Assembly: GCA_023374045.1 (NCBI GenBank)
Contig: CM041777.1
Coordinates: 460,096,251-460,160,250 of the forward strand
Reading direction: 5' to 3'
Length of the DNA: 64,000 nt
Source of the DNA: Limonium bicolor
Lineage: Eukaryota > Streptophyta > Magnoliopsida > Caryophyllales > Plumbaginaceae
This document shows, in pieces, positions 46,201-57,700 of this stretch. The first letter of the stretch is position 1. Every line of letters starts with the position of its first letter. The position numbers and the translations under genes were made by a program. The notes beneath the pieces are model-generated. The model was given only the letters and a program-made list of their open reading frames with translations. It searched no databases and was not told where the DNA came from.

Positions 46201-47045
46201 TACTGACCTGATTAATTTCCTCTTATTATAGTTGAAGTTTTGCAAGGGCGTTGAAGAGGGGCCCTGTAAGTGTTTGACAAGCAAAGAAAGACAAGAAAAT
46301 CAACTACATTGCTGCTTCAAATAACCTAAAATGATAGTCCAGCTAGGAAAAGCTAATATAGGACCAGAAGGTAAGACCCTTCCGAAGGTATTTGATTACC
46401 AGACGAACATCATAGCACCTGACTTCTGTCTCAGTCGAAGTGTATAAGAAATCTTCATTTCCTAAGTCACGTTGAAAGTGTTTAGGCAAAGGTCAATTCC
46501 ACTATACATGACACATTTCAGGAAAAAGACTCGAACATTTGTTGACACATCTGCAATTACTCAACGGAGTAGATGAGCAATCACTCGTGCATAACCCACA
46601 AACATTGTCACAAAGCAAAGGGGCGACCTCCACAAGAAGCACAGATGTGGGAGAAAAGAATTCTAGAAGCCAAACGCTTGCATTTAACGAGAACAATAAT
46701 ATGGAAACACGTCAGGAAAAAAACGTAAATGAAAAAAAGGATAAAAAACCTTGCTTGAAACACAACGATGAAATAGGTTCGCTACTGATCTCCATAACCA
46801 TTTGCGGGAAGTCGTTGCAGCGCAAATCGAATAAGCAAACACAGCCATCCTGTAATTATATTTTTCATTCAAGCATAAACGTACATGGAGCAATAACATC
46901 AACAGGAAACTTCAAAGTTAGGACTTACTTCGGCGGCGGTGAAGATGACGCCAGGTGTGGCGCGTGAAGCGATGCATGTGGTAGCAGCGGTCTTGTGCCC
47001 TCTCAGTCGTCTGGGTTTCGCCGGAGACCTGGAAGCCGAATCCAT
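34263..47045 (-). CDS. WD40-repeat protein, WDR53-like, 11 exons, with a one-base deletion in exon 4
   Basis: A beta-propeller scaffold protein; the plant homologues I recall are annotated WD repeat-containing protein 53, with no settled function. Exons (minus strand): 47045-46929, 46849-46750, 46461-46400, 46263-46208, 45948-45889, 35962-35906, 35576-35534, 35237-35160, 35032-34690, 34599-34443, 34352-34263, all GT/AG. They total 1163 bases, one short of 388 codons. Start: [20 protein letters not shown]. Blade signatures: [51 protein letters not shown] and [18 protein letters not shown]; the end is VVKVFTVT. Exon 9 adds a Ser/Lys-rich insert. Exon 4 has 56 bases where flanking phases need 57, with the frame lost around NYNK, near residue 107. 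Intron 5 is 9.9 kb because a Copia and a LINE element sit in it. It is either an assembly error or a broken gene. Confidence 0.85.
36663..36929 (+). repeat. 5' LTR of Copia 1
   Basis: 267 bp, TG...CA, with TATAAATA at 36872-36879 as the likely promoter element. Confidence 0.93.
36930..36941 (+). promoter_or_regulatory. Copia 1 primer-binding site
   Basis: TGGTATCAGAGC directly follows the LTR and is complementary to the 3' end of initiator methionine tRNA. Confidence 0.92.
37187..38140 (+). pseudogene. Copia 1 gag, degraded
   Basis: The N-terminal region [12 protein letters not shown] and [17 protein letters not shown] (37187-37290) is followed in other frames by [40 protein letters not shown] and [20 protein letters not shown], typical of the Copia gag (UBN2) fold. 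An intact CCHC zinc knuckle, [15 protein letters not shown], lies near 37930-37975. At least three frame shifts and the stop at 37773-37775 prevent a full product. In active elements gag forms the particle that packages the RNA. Confidence 0.85.
38230..39340 (+). pseudogene. Copia 1 protease-integrase region, degraded
   Basis: [18 protein letters not shown] protease-side sequence (38240-38280) has Val where the usual DSGAT active site has Ala. Integrase begins [20 protein letters not shown] (38625) with the Cys pair in CEVCMKAKH, then [11 protein letters not shown] and [10 protein letters not shown]. It is interrupted near 39024-39102 by an inverted copy of this element's own reverse transcriptase sequence, then resumes with [19 protein letters not shown] (39180-39240). 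Confidence 0.82.
39380..41607 (+). pseudogene. Copia 1 reverse transcriptase and RNase H region, degraded
   Basis: Blocks: [20 protein letters not shown] (39410), a Pro/Thr-rich linker, [20 protein letters not shown] (40289), [20 protein letters not shown] (40649), [15 protein letters not shown] near 41255-41300 and [19 protein letters not shown] (41368). The C-terminal IADVLTKGL lies before the stop at 41607. The metal-binding YVDD is YVDE here. Stops and shifts are frequent. Confidence 0.85.
41615..41864 (+). repeat. 3' LTR of Copia 1
   Basis: 250 bp, preceded by the purine tract at 41606-41614. Its last ~20 bases were copied along with adjacent LINE sequence into the tandem duplication at about 42507. 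Confidence 0.93.
41840..43173 (+). repeat. Direct tandem duplication, unit 667 bp, across the Copia-LINE junction
   Basis: GTGGATCATGGAGG starts at 41881 and again at 42548, an offset of 667. Unit 1 ends in LINE sequence ATTCTATAAA (about 42506) and runs straight into TATATGATTCCTCTCGTTTC, matching the 3' end of the Copia LTR, then the LINE again. The two units differ at about ten positions in 620, so the duplication came after the Copia insertion but is not brand new. Confidence 0.9.
41865..45718 (+). mobile_element. 5'-truncated LINE (L1-type non-LTR retrotransposon) in intron 5 of the WD40 gene
   Basis: Non-LTR reverse transcriptase sequence runs from about 41880 and ends in an A tract at 45709-45718. 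The 5' end lies at the Copia 1 insertion site. AGCTA is found both before the Copia (36655-36659) and right after the A tract (45719-45723), a possible short LINE target duplication now split by the Copia. The endonuclease domain is missing and a 667-bp tandem duplication is present. Confidence 0.85.
41873..45418 (+). pseudogene. LINE ORF2 remnant: reverse transcriptase, zinc-binding and RNase H-like parts
   Basis: Pre-RT sequence ([20 protein letters not shown]) occurs twice because of the duplication. RT blocks follow: [18 protein letters not shown] (43130), [20 protein letters not shown] (43510, with the first catalytic Asp), [16 protein letters not shown] (43690) and [19 protein letters not shown] (43840, with the ADD metal-binding motif). 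Then [20 protein letters not shown] and [19 protein letters not shown] (44180-44330), zf-RVT-like sequence near 44930-45090, and a C-terminal [20 protein letters not shown] segment. Frame shifts at several points and stops make it inactive. Confidence 0.85.
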
Positions 47046-48880
47046 TTTTTCTGCTTCCTATTACGAGAGCACTAGTAGCCGGGGCCGGGAACCAGTGTGG
47101 ACTGGTGGCCGCCCGAAACGGCCCTTTTATTAGAATAATATATATATTATTTGGAATATCAAGCAGATTAATAAAATTAAAAAAATCAATAAATATAATT
47201 AAAATATATAGAAATATGAATGTATATAAATTTATTAATATAAAAAATTACAAAAATATTATATATTATTAAAAATTACAATTTCACTAAATAAATTCAC
47301 ACTATATTATTAGAAAATTTGAAACACTTGTTCTCTTTTTTACTCTTTTATATTTGTAAGAATTATAAATTAAGAAAATTACAATATACTATTGGTTATA
47401 TAAATATTTTTATTTTCTTTGGTTTCTTAGGTTTTTTTATTGTAAATTTAATACCCATAGTATTATATTATTTGTGAATATTTCTATTTATTTTTACTAA
47501 CAAAATAAAGTTACGTAGTATAATATAATAAATTGTAATTGTATTACAGAAACGGTAAACGCACTACATATAACTAACTTAATCAAATATGTTGCATATA
47601 TGCTGCACTGCCAAACAGCAGTTTTCAAAATAGCTACAAATATATCAGTGTAAACCTGCCAACAAATATGCTGCAAATATACCAGTGCAAACCAGCTACC
47701 AAATATGCTGCCAAAACAGCCTTGCCAAACAGAACCTTTATCCCTGTTTCAGTAGCTAAAGTTTCTGAAAATTGCTTAAAATATTGCTGCATCATTCAAT
47801 TGTTTTAGCAGGATTCCACATTTCTTGCTGTAACATTTTGTCTCTGTTTTTACTGCATTAAAAACACATACTTCAGTAAACCTTCCAGCTAAAAATAACT
47901 TCTGTTTTAACTTGTAATTTAAACAAGTCTTAGAACTAATGTTGCTGCTAATTAGATCCTGAACCAGCGAGCAATGATTGGACTAGTTTTCTTGCTGTCA
48001 ATAAACTTGTGTGGCAACCTTTCAATCAACACGAGAGCTGGGAAGTGTGGCGGCTCATTTTGTATTGCAATAAGCTTTCTTAAGATAAGCATGTTTTAAG
48101 TGCATAACTCGATAAAGAAGTCAGCTGGAAACTATAACCAAGCATCATGATCAAAACCTTCCCTAATTTATTATACTTAGATCAATTTGTGGTCTGCTTA
48201 AAACACTTTCTAGGATCTTTAGGATCATTAAAATCGAGATAAATCAAGTTCTTAAAAGCTAAAAGGGTGCACCGCTGAAATCTACTTCATCTCTTACAAA
48301 CTGTGTTTACGTTATCTAAACCTCGTTAGGTACTGTCTTATGCCCTACTTGCTTCAAAGTTTTTATTCTTAAAATAAGTAAAGTACTTCAGAAATTCAGA
48401 GTCTTCAAATTTTGTTTATTGTTTGCTTCGGTTTTGACTGCTGAAACCCTCTGATTTGTTGGTATTTAAACATCTCAAGATTAAGCATTATATTTTAACA
48501 CTTATGAGCAGATATAGAGTAGCTTAGAGCTTTCTTCTATGATTAAAATAGCATGTTAATAGAGGTATGATCAAAGGCAACTTTGATCAGATTATTTGGC
48601 CTGTTTCTGAACTCAGAATAATGTGAGAATTAGGAATTGTTGTCACTAAATAATTTTATTGCTCAAGGTACACAACAGCTTGCAATCTATAAATTAAGTT
48701 CATACTCCGTTTACATCTTTGCACTTTCGTACTTTGATTTTCTATCTTTTAGTCACATGCTAACCGCTTTGAAAGCTGCCTCAGTTAGTAATTCTGAAGC
48801 TTTATTCACAATTTTCTTAAAACGGGGTGCAGAAAATTATCGATTTGAAACAGATTATGTATTAAGCAAATAGAATGTAA
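47046..48880. other. Intergenic region upstream of the WD40 gene
   Basis: The WD40 promoter must lie in the first part. From 47130 to about 47560 the sequence is extremely AT-rich. Near 47600-47730 there are imperfect repeats of AAATATGCTGC. I recognise no gene, RNA gene or intact transposon; an open frame at 48637-48873 has no domain signature. Confidence 0.5.
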
Positions 48881-48884
48881 ATGT

Positions 48885-49030
48885 AATCGAGAATGTTATT
48901 GTATTCATTGTCTATGGTCGATGGATGAGATACAAGCACTAAGGTCTTATTTATAATGCTAGATAAAATATAACTGGGCTATAGAAGTAGACAGAACAGG
49001 AAAATGGGCCGCAGGCCCTTAGTGGGCTTT
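48885..49030 (-). mobile_element. Probable 3' LTR fragment of Copia 2
   Basis: On the minus strand a G-rich polypurine-like tract (GGGGG, 49039-49035) follows the end of the Copia 2 RNase H frame. It is followed by promoter-like TATAAATAAGACC (48954-48942) and a typical short R/U5-like stretch. I cannot set the exact borders without the matching 5' LTR, which is outside the window. Confidence 0.4.
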
Positions 49031-50345
49031 TATTCCCCCGCGGTCAGAGATGGTGGTCAAAGGAAGCGATGACCGAAAATTTAGAAATAGATTTGGGGAT
49101 AAGGGTTTGGTTAGGGCATCGGCCAGCTGCTCCGTGGCGGGAATGTGAAAAACCTTGAAGCTCCCATTTTTGACTCGTTCACGCAAGAAGAAGTAATCAA
49201 TGGTGACATGCTTCATCCTACTGTGAAAAGAAGGGTTCTTTGTGAGGTAAGTCGCTGCAACGTTGTCACAGTAAACAGTAGGAGGGTCATGCATAGGAAA
49301 CCCTAACTCACGAAGGAGTTGTAGAATCCATATAGATTCAGCAATAGCAGTAGCTATAACCTTGTATTATGCCTCGGTTGACGATTTTGCCACTAATTTT
49401 TGTTTTTTTGAACTCCACGAGATCAAATGCGAGCCAAGGAAGATCATATACCCAACAGTGGAGCATCGATCGACTAGTGAACCAACCCAGTCTGCGTCGG
49501 AAAAGACCGTCATGGAGGTCAGTGGAGATGTGGGAATGAAGAGACCTAGATGACAAGTTGAATTGAGGTACCGTAGAATCCTCTTGGTAGCTTGCTAGTG
49601 TATTTGTTTTGGATGATGCATATATTGACAAATCTTGTTCACTGCAAAGTGTATGTCTGGGCGAGTCAGTGAGAGGTACTGCAACGACCCCACTATACTT
49701 CGATATTGTGTAACATCAGGATAGTCAGGAGATGTTGAGTCATCGAGATTGAGGTTTGGGGTGAGAGGGGTAGAAATAGGTTTAGAGTTTTCCATTTGTG
49801 TGGCTTTTAGAAGATTCAGGGTATATGTATTTTGTTGAAGCAAAAGGCCAGTAGAGGAGCGAGAAGCAGAGACTCCTAAAAAATAGGATAATGGGCCAAG
49901 ATCTTTAAAACAGGGAATTTCTGTGAGAGCGAAGACTTTAGATCTTGTAGTAGCTTGAGAGATGTACCAGTAAGAAGGATGTCGTCCACATAAACTAGGA
50001 CATAAACTGCCTGACTGTCCTGTTTCAAAATTAACAGAGAGGGGTCCTTGGTTGACATAGTGAAACCAATATCAATGAGAGTTGAGCTTAGAGTAGAATA
50101 CCAAGCCCTAGGAGACTGTTTCATTCAATCAGAGCCTTCCTAAGTTTGCAAACATAATGAGGGTACTGCTGGTTAATAAAACCAGGAGGCTGCTTCACAT
50201 AAACATTTTCTTCAATTTCCCTATTCAAAAAGGCATTTTGAATGTCCAACTGATGTATAGGCCGGTTTAGGGAAACAACGATAGAAAGCACAAGCCTGAT
50301 ACTCATCACCTTAGCAACAGGGTTGTAAGTGTCTGTGTAATCAAT
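49019..50345 (-). pseudogene. Copia 2 reverse transcriptase and RNase H region (downstream half)
   Basis: Minus-strand blocks in order: DYTDTYNPVAKVMSIRLVLS at the edge of element C, LDIQNAFLNREIEENVYVKQ (50230), KQSPRAWYSTLSSTLIDIGF (50110), VYVLVYVDDILLTGTSLKLL (50000, intact YVDD), QYRSIVGSLQYLSLTRPDIH (49700), VYCDNVAATYLTKNPSFHSR (49270) and ATEQLADALTKPLS (49140). These are typical Copia RT and RNase H motifs. Frame shifts near 50120, 49870 and 49590 break it. The upstream part of the same pol is at 63690-64000. Confidence 0.88.
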
Positions 50346-52496
50346 TGAAATACCCCGAACCTAAATATGGTGATTAAATTATTCTAATATAGTATTTAAG
50401 GGCCTAATGGTGCCTAAGTAATTTTGGTAAGGAAAATAACTCCAAAAGAAATAAAGAAACGCTTAAAAACCGAAAAACGCTAAATAAGCGTTAAATAACC
50501 ATAGGAGGTATGAGACCTCAGTTAGCGTATTATATGGATTCCTAGGGCTTAATAAGACCAAAATAATATATGGGAACAACTCCCGAAGAAAACGGATCCA
50601 AATAATGTATTAAAACGCTAATAGAGCTTTAGCGCACGTTTTTCGAGAAAACCCGAAAACGTGATTTTAAGTGGTCAAACGAACCCGTAAAAATTATAAA
50701 TCATTAAATAACAATAATTAAGCACTAATGGAAGCTTAATAACCAATAAAATTAAAGAAACGAGAAAATTCCGAAAAACGGGCCTGACTAGTGAATAGTA
50801 CTGAAACCGAGTAAATTAACGAGCGTTTTCTGTAAAAGACGAAAAAATGCTCCAACTAGTATACTGTAGGGGGACGGTTTTATTAAGTCAATAAGCCCTC
50901 ACACACACTCACATGCTAGTTAATTAAATAAGAGGCAAAAAGCAAAAAGGAGAATAAAGCATAAAGTACTCACCTTTTTCTCTCACCTCTCATTTCTCTC
51001 TTCTCTCTCCCCTTTCCCTTCTTCCCACAGATTTTGCTCCTCTCTCTCTTCTGGCTGCTGTGATTTTGGAGCTCCACAAGAAGCTCTAATGGCTTCTCAC
51101 TTTCTCCTTCATGCTCCACCTTCACTTGAACTCCAAATGTAAAAATAATTACATATTCTTACTCTCCTCATCATCCTCTACATTTCTCTCTTTTCAAAAT
51201 CCAAAAATGAGGAAGTTCATCTCCATGGGTTTTCCCCATTCAAAGAGAAAATAGCATCAATGGGTAGCTTGGAGTCTTCTCTCCATTAAGATAAAAATCT
51301 ACATGAAAAACTCATGTTTTCTCCATCTTTCTTCATAACTGATTTCTACCCCTTTGTAATGCCTTATTTTCTCTCTCTCTTTTGAGCACCAATTCAACCT
51401 TGCAATGGTGGTGGATTCACCTTCTTGAACCAAGGGCTAAAACCCCTCCTAAAGGCTTCAAAAGGTAAACCCTAGAAATTATGTTTTAAACACTTAAGTG
51501 AATTAGTATGAAACTAAGGGTTAGTATTTTAATTACAATTTTTTTTGGGTTTATTGGGTGGTGGGAGTGGAGTTTGGCAACTCCATTCCCCACATAACCG
51601 TTTTGTGCAAGAAAGAGAGAAGGAGGAAAATGGAAAAAAGGAAAGAAGAATTATAAGCTCAAGGTAAGAGCTCCTTCCTAATGATAAAGTTTTAATGCAT
51701 TAGAGTAATGGGAATGGGTAAACAAATAAAAGAACCTAAACTATTGCATTAGTAGTGTAGTTGTGGAAATTTAAGTATTTGTGAGCTAAGTGTTTGTATT
51801 GTAGGCCTTAGAGCCAAATAATTTGTGAATGAGTATTAGTATTGTTGTTTGATGGAGTATTGATGTATTGAGGAGGATTTGTGTTGCTTTGATTGCTGGT
51901 AGGACCCTTGTAAGGGTGTGGCTAGATTAGGAATGAATTTGGTGAGAATTGATATGTGTGGCTAAGTAAGAAAAGTAGGTGAACTATGACGAAATTTTAG
52001 TAGAAAATAAGCATTTTTGAATGACTTGGTGAATGGGAGAACCAAGGTGTGTATTGGGTTGAGTAGAGATGCTTAGTAACCTTGGAATGGTGTTTGGAGA
52101 ACTACAATGAAGTGTGTAAAAATCTGTAGCAAAGAGGGTGTAGTGCAATTGATTTCTTGGAAAAAGGTTTAGTGTGCATAACCTTAAAAATGGAGTATGG
52201 ACTTGGGTATAGTAATGGAAAATGGTTATAAAGGATTTGGAATGGTCAAAATGGGTGAGAACAAGAGGTAGGGTGCCAAGAGAAGTTTAGAAATGCACTA
52301 GAGTGCATAAGTGCAAAGATGAGTATTGAAGTTGTAGAAATTGAGCAAGGATTTGAGTAATGAATTGAGGAGGTTTAGAGTATGACTTGGGGTGTTTAAA
52401 GATACTTAAACATGTAGGAAACTTGTGGAAATGATTAGGAAAAGATCAGGTGAGGATTGAGGTGAATTTGGAGTAATTAAAAAGGGGTTCTGCAGC

Positions 52497-52681
52497 CGAC
52501 CTACCCAGGCGACCTACCCTAGACTGGGTCGGTCGGACTAAATCCTGTAACCTGGGTGCTCTCTGCAGCCGACCTACCCAGGCGACCTACCCTAGACTGG
52601 GTCGGTCGGACTAAATCCTGTAACCTAGGTGCTCTCTGCAGCCGACCCACCCAGGCGACCTACCCAGAGTGGGTCGGTCGG
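52497..52681 (+). repeat. Array of three tandem hairpins in the 5' LTR of element C
   Basis: Units at 52497-52537, 52569-52609 and 52642-52681 have arms of the type CCGACCTACCCA and TGGGTCGGTCGG around a GGCGACCTACCC-containing loop. Unit 3 differs from the others in the stem (CCGACCCACCCA). The same array is present in the 3' LTR (62106-62292). Position, spacing of about 73 bp and hairpin design parallel the six-unit array of element B (7239-7628), although the sequence differs. Confidence 0.85.
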
Positions 52682-52714
52682 CCTTAATAAAAAAAATTAA
52701 TTAAATAGGTTATA

Positions 52715-52752
52715 GATATATAATATATATATATATATATATAATATATATA
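52715..52752. repeat. TA-rich simple repeat
   Basis: Alternating TA run directly after the hairpin array; the truncated 3' LTR loses alignment in this tract. Confidence 0.8.
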
Positions 52753-53829
52753 TACTTAACATAATACATATATATACACATACACGTATATAATTACATA
52801 CATATATGTATAAGTAAGACATTAGTGCTAGAATAATGAAGGTAAGAAAGTTAAGCACACAAGAGAAAAACTAAGAATAACCGGACAACGGGGTAAGTAC
52901 GGGAGTGATTATTTGTATCGTATGAACATAGTATTAATAATAATGTTCGAAACATTATCAGTGGATCAAGTATGAACCGAGCAATGTGTGGCGACCCGGT
53001 AAAGTTAAACCATGGTGTAAGGTATGATTTTCTCATGCCCCGTATGTTAACCGAGTTACGTTGATTTGTGTGCCGTATGCCGGCTAACCAAGACTAAAGC
53101 ATGAAAACAGTTTATTGCCTTTCATTGTATGTCTTGCTGTATGTTGTATGAGCTAACCCTTCTTGATTGATTGTGTGGCTTGTCTTAGTGTGTAGACCGA
53201 CTCATAGATGAGTCTTGTTGTTAGTGACTCGTAGTAAGAGTCGTGTTGTGAATTAATGAAAACGTAGAAACACACTAAACTAACGAACCAATAAACGATA
53301 ATGCAAACCATTGAACTCACTAGAATGTGAGAGAGTGTACGGGAGTAGTAACCTCCCGATAATGGTAGGAGAACCGAAATGAATAATCCACAAACAATAA
53401 GTAGTGGAAGTATATAAATAACCCCTACTAGAGGAATTAATGTGGATGTGAGTCATGAACCATGAGAGTAGTAAAGAATGATGAGGGATCTTCAAACCCC
53501 TTAGCAACTAGTCGACCCACTATGAGAGGACCCGACTGATGTAAGTAATGTCCCGAACATGAGAGTATTCGATACGTTGGGGAAACCCTTAAATCTGAGA
53601 ATACTAGACGGTGGTAATTCCCTAAGCTAGTGGAGGTTATCGAGAGAGATACTTCTAGGCTAATCCATGAGATTGTAAGATACTCCAAGAGAGGAGTGTT
53701 GGGAATTTGAGTAGTCCGGAAAAAGAGAAATGGACATTCGTATATTGAGGAGCTGAGTGTATAGCCCTTGGTATTAGTAGGCCCGGTGGCGAGTCTTGTG
53801 TATGACTCTGCCCGGAGGCCAAAAGTAAT

Positions 53830-54060
53830 GAGTATTGAGTATTGCGTATGTATGAGTAAAGTAATGAGTATTGAGTAATGAGTAAGTATGAGTAGGTAAT
53901 GAGTATCGAGCAATGAGAAGTACGAGTAAGGAGAAGAGTATGGGTACTGAGTATGCGAGAGCAAGTGATGAGTACTGAGTAAGAGTAAGTAATAGTAATA
54001 GTGAGTATGGAGAAGAGCACGAGTAAATAATGAGTAAGGTAGTGAGCGCAACGTGAGTAA
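53830..54060. repeat. GAGTA/GAGTAAGTA simple-sequence region
   Basis: Degenerate repeats of GAGTATTGAGTA and GTAAGTATGAG. Complementary-strand open frames rich in Tyr, Leu and Ser arise from it and are not genes. A comparable TATGAGTATG region occurs in element B (8465-8765). Confidence 0.75.
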
Positions 54061-54615
54061 AACAACGAGTAAGTAAGATCAAGCTAGGTGGAAACTTTGT
54101 GAACGAATAAATAAATGAACGGTTGACTGACAACTTGTCTTCCTTGGTAGGTAACGAACCTTGTATAAGTAAGTATTGATGATTGTATTGTGTAGTAATA
54201 GTATATATGTATGCATGTAAAATGAAATCCATGTATACCCGACCCAAAGTAGTCGGTGTACCGCGGTTAGCACGCGGTATATGCAAATTTCATATGCAGC
54301 AATTTTGCTGAGCCCCTAGGGGCAATGTTTTTATTTTTACAGGTATTTGAAGTCGACCGCCGTTCGAGAGTGTAGGACGGGGCTGCTATGTAAGCATGGG
54401 TAGTTGAATTATAGGATTTGTACTTGTATTGTAATGCGAATTTGGAAGTCCAAACTGTATCGAGAAATTAAGGATTGTAGTAGACTCGGTATAGTATTGT
54501 ATTGGAGTTGTATTTGAATTATGGTTGAGTATGCAAAGGAAAGTAAGGTATTGTGTAGAGCACTCGGTATGTTCAATTCATCAGACCGATAGTATGCAGT
54601 AGTGTATCTGGCCTT

Positions 54616-54637
54616 GTTAGTCACGTGGGTGACTAGC
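54616..54637 (+). other. Conserved LTR stem-loop, element C version
   Basis: The arms GTTAGTCAC and GTGACTAGC pair over 9 bp with one T-G wobble around GTGG. It lies 90 bp before the LTR end. Confidence 0.7.
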
Positions 54638-54732
54638 GGCATTGTACACCCGCCGTTGTGTATATATTATCCGCTGCGAAGGTAAGTATTGTACAGTAAT
54701 GACGGTATTAGCGGTAAGGGTGTTACAAAAAG

Positions 54733-54758
54733 TGGTATCAGAGCGATCTTCGCTCTGA
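54733..54758 (+). promoter_or_regulatory. Element C primer-binding site overlapping a hairpin
   Basis: TGGTATCAGAGC (54733-54744), complementary to initiator methionine tRNA, lies five bases after the LTR. TCAGAGCGA (54738-54746) and TCGCTCTGA (54750-54758) form a perfect 9-bp stem around TCT, so half of the primer site lies in a hairpin. Confidence 0.85.
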
Positions 54759-57700
54759 TGGATGAAATACCGAGTTTAGGAAAATACTGAGTTAGAAATT
54801 AGAGACTTAGGGCTAAGGGTTTAGTGTTAGCGTGTGAGGTACGCTAGATAGGAACTTCCGCGTGAACCGGAAACCTACAACAACCATACCCGCCCTCCGC
54901 AACCCACGGTATTAAGTTGGGAGAAGAACGCTAGAGAGATGGAAAGCCCTCTCACACTCGAATGAGACCCAGTCTGGCAGTTGCAAAAATAAACCTTATT
55001 AGAAAAGGAACCTGTCATACGGTAGATTCCGAGAACCGGAAATCCCGGAGACGGTTCCCTTTGGAACAACAACAACCGCATTTAATGATTGTAGACCGAA
55101 GATCCTAAACACAGGATAATGGAATTTACGGCACCATGGGGCGACGTGCTCTACATTCGCGAGAACCATGAGTAGCCAGCAAGAAGATGAGCACAACCGC
55201 GCGACGAAGCGAGGAAGGCAGAGTAGCAAATCCAAGACAAGAGAGTCTACAGACTGTGATGTTCGATAAAACCAATAACGGTGTACAAACCGACTAAGGA
55301 ATTAGTCGAGGTTGGATTAATACCAAACCTACACGCCATGAGGCTATAATAACCGAACAACATGGTTAAGATAACTATGAAAGTATTCATAAAACATACA
55401 CCTGTAGGACTACTACGTGGTTCCTAAGGATAAGTCAAGTCTCGTTAACCACAGTGAAGGTGTGAGACACCCGGATGGATGACAACCATGTCAAGTACTT
55501 TGAGAAACGACTCAGGAGATCGATCACCAAGATCAAAAGACCCAAGGAAGATCTAATGAGACCACCAAATATGGATGGAAACGGTACCGTAACCGGTATA
55601 CGTTAACCGAAAAACAACCTACCCGCGCACTTGCCCAGGGCAAGTGCAGCAATTATAAAACGGTTCGAAGACTTTTAACAACCCGCAAATACTTGATAAA
55701 GTACCGCTATGACGAAAGGAGCAAATATAGGATCACTAATCCAAAGAAATTGGAACAATGAAATCTTGAAAAGGCCTAACAGCCCGACCATTGTATTAGG
55801 AACATACCAGTCAACGAGAAGCTGGACTTGGTCAAGACCTCAGACACGGCAACGCCATGAAGAATTTCTTTTCACACCAAACTGTTATTTCCAAACTCAA
55901 TTTTTCTTTCAAAACCACAAACCCTTCTTTTAAACCTTGGATTTCTTGAAAACCAAACTAACAGATTTACGGTGAGTATCATAGAATGATACAAGAGGAG
56001 TTGACAATAGAATACTTCACCTAGGCGTGTGACGAACACTACGAGTGTACCCATATACAGGATATGGGACGACCGCACTCCGAAGGAGCTTGTGAGCTGA
56101 CAAATAGTCAGGTATGTGGTAACGTGCTAATAAGGTACCCCATGTATGTATACATGTAGTGTACGAAACACGGGAAGTAGTCCACTCCGCTCTACGGACC
56201 ATAAGTAAATTCAAATCAGAACAGTTGGATACCCAAAACCAGCAAAAGCTTACAAGCTAAAGGAGTCAAGAACTCACTCCAGGAGAAACATTAAGAGTTG
56301 AGAAGTGCGAGAAGTACTAACAATTGAGTGAAGACATTGGATATGTCTCAAGAAATCTTAAAGCGAATATGGGATAGCCGGGATGAATACCCAGTCTAAA
56401 CCCGGTAAGGCAAATGCCTAACACGAACACTCCAGTGTTCGATGGATAGGATGACATACCAGAGTGATCTTATAAGTACCGAAAAATACCATTCATCACC
56501 GAAGAGAATATCAAACCAGATGTGACATAAGGAAAAACACCAATGGTCTACCCTAAGAACGGGAGGCGCTATAACCCTCAACGGATAACTCAGATCCATA
56601 ACCGTAAGGTAGGATAACAAACTACACAAACTCATAAATGTCAGCCAAATGCCACCATATAATCAGTAATACCCAGGAGCGATCCATAAAGGGTATCAAG
56701 TCAATACGGTTGAACGAGATGTCGTGGTAAGAACACCACAATTGGAATGAACATCCTGTTAGAACACCGAAGGGATCCCACTTGATAGGGGATACCCCAA
56801 ATTAATAAATGGTATCGATCAATACCAAGATACAAAAAGGGTCTCCAACAAACGGAAGCGTGATGCGATGACCTCATCGTGGAGCCCAGTATCACCTCCA
56901 AACCCAGTGATGACTTACGGAGAAGTAACCACTTGGGAACAGCCTATGATGAGCAGAGCTCTAGGCGATATGGCTAGTATGCCATGAAACTGTTACAATA
57001 CATAATTCGACTGTTGCAAAACCCATTGTGAACCATATTGAAAGTGGTCAAGGACGACACCAATAAAAGGTTAATGACCAACGAGCAAGGATACCCCTCA
57101 TAAATGTGAGACCGCGAGAGCGGTGAACACATGGAATCTAAAGAAGGGGATACCATCACGAATATCTGATAGTACACCCGTTTCAGAACTACGAATGTAG
57201 TGAAGCTTGAGCATGTAATTACTGCCAAGCGATGTCAAATAAGCTTAAATAGCAATTGTTGACAACTAAGGAGTAACCAGTTCAGAACGAACATGATATG
57301 TGGGAATGTAAAGTATAAGTAAAAAACGCTCAAGGAGCTCAAAAGTATAAACACCAAACCATGGTATAAATAGTAGAAATGCATGAGCTGAAGCTAGCAA
57401 CAGTGGATGCCATGTAAACCAATATTGTGGAATCCGTAAGAACATGGTGCGCAGCAGGCAACCAACGGATGCGAATAATCACCCAATACTATGGAGTTGT
57501 TAATACGAGATAGTGGACAGACCGGGCAACAAGCCAGGAGTCTGCACCAAATAACGAAGCACCACACAAAGAAGTAATATTAATTCCTATTTCACATGAG
57601 AGATTTACTGCCAAGGGTTTACGCCTCTGCACTCTATAGGACTGAGTGTTTTGGTATTGCACTAGTGCAGTTAATGATCTAGTGGGATAGCTAGGAACAT

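Larger units (their letters stand above)
50346..54727 (+). repeat. 5' LTR of element C, 4.4 kb
   Basis: Begins TGAAATACCCC and ends GTGTTACA. It holds a pyrimidine-rich leader-like stretch (50985-51060), a hairpin array (52497-52681), a TA tract, GAGTA-type simple repeats (53830-54060) and the conserved stem-loop (54616-54637). The preceding five bases, TCAAT, would be the target duplication, but the right border is lost. Confidence 0.85.

Noticed and set aside
46539..46967. 142-codon plus-strand frame
   Set aside because: It lies antisense over WD40 exons 1-3 and their introns; the minus-strand exons have conserved protein and splice sites.
53437..54286. Minus-strand frames of 136-204 codons rich in Tyr, Leu and Ser
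   Set aside because: They are produced by GAGTA/TAAGTA simple repeats in the LTR of element C; no domain or start context supports them.
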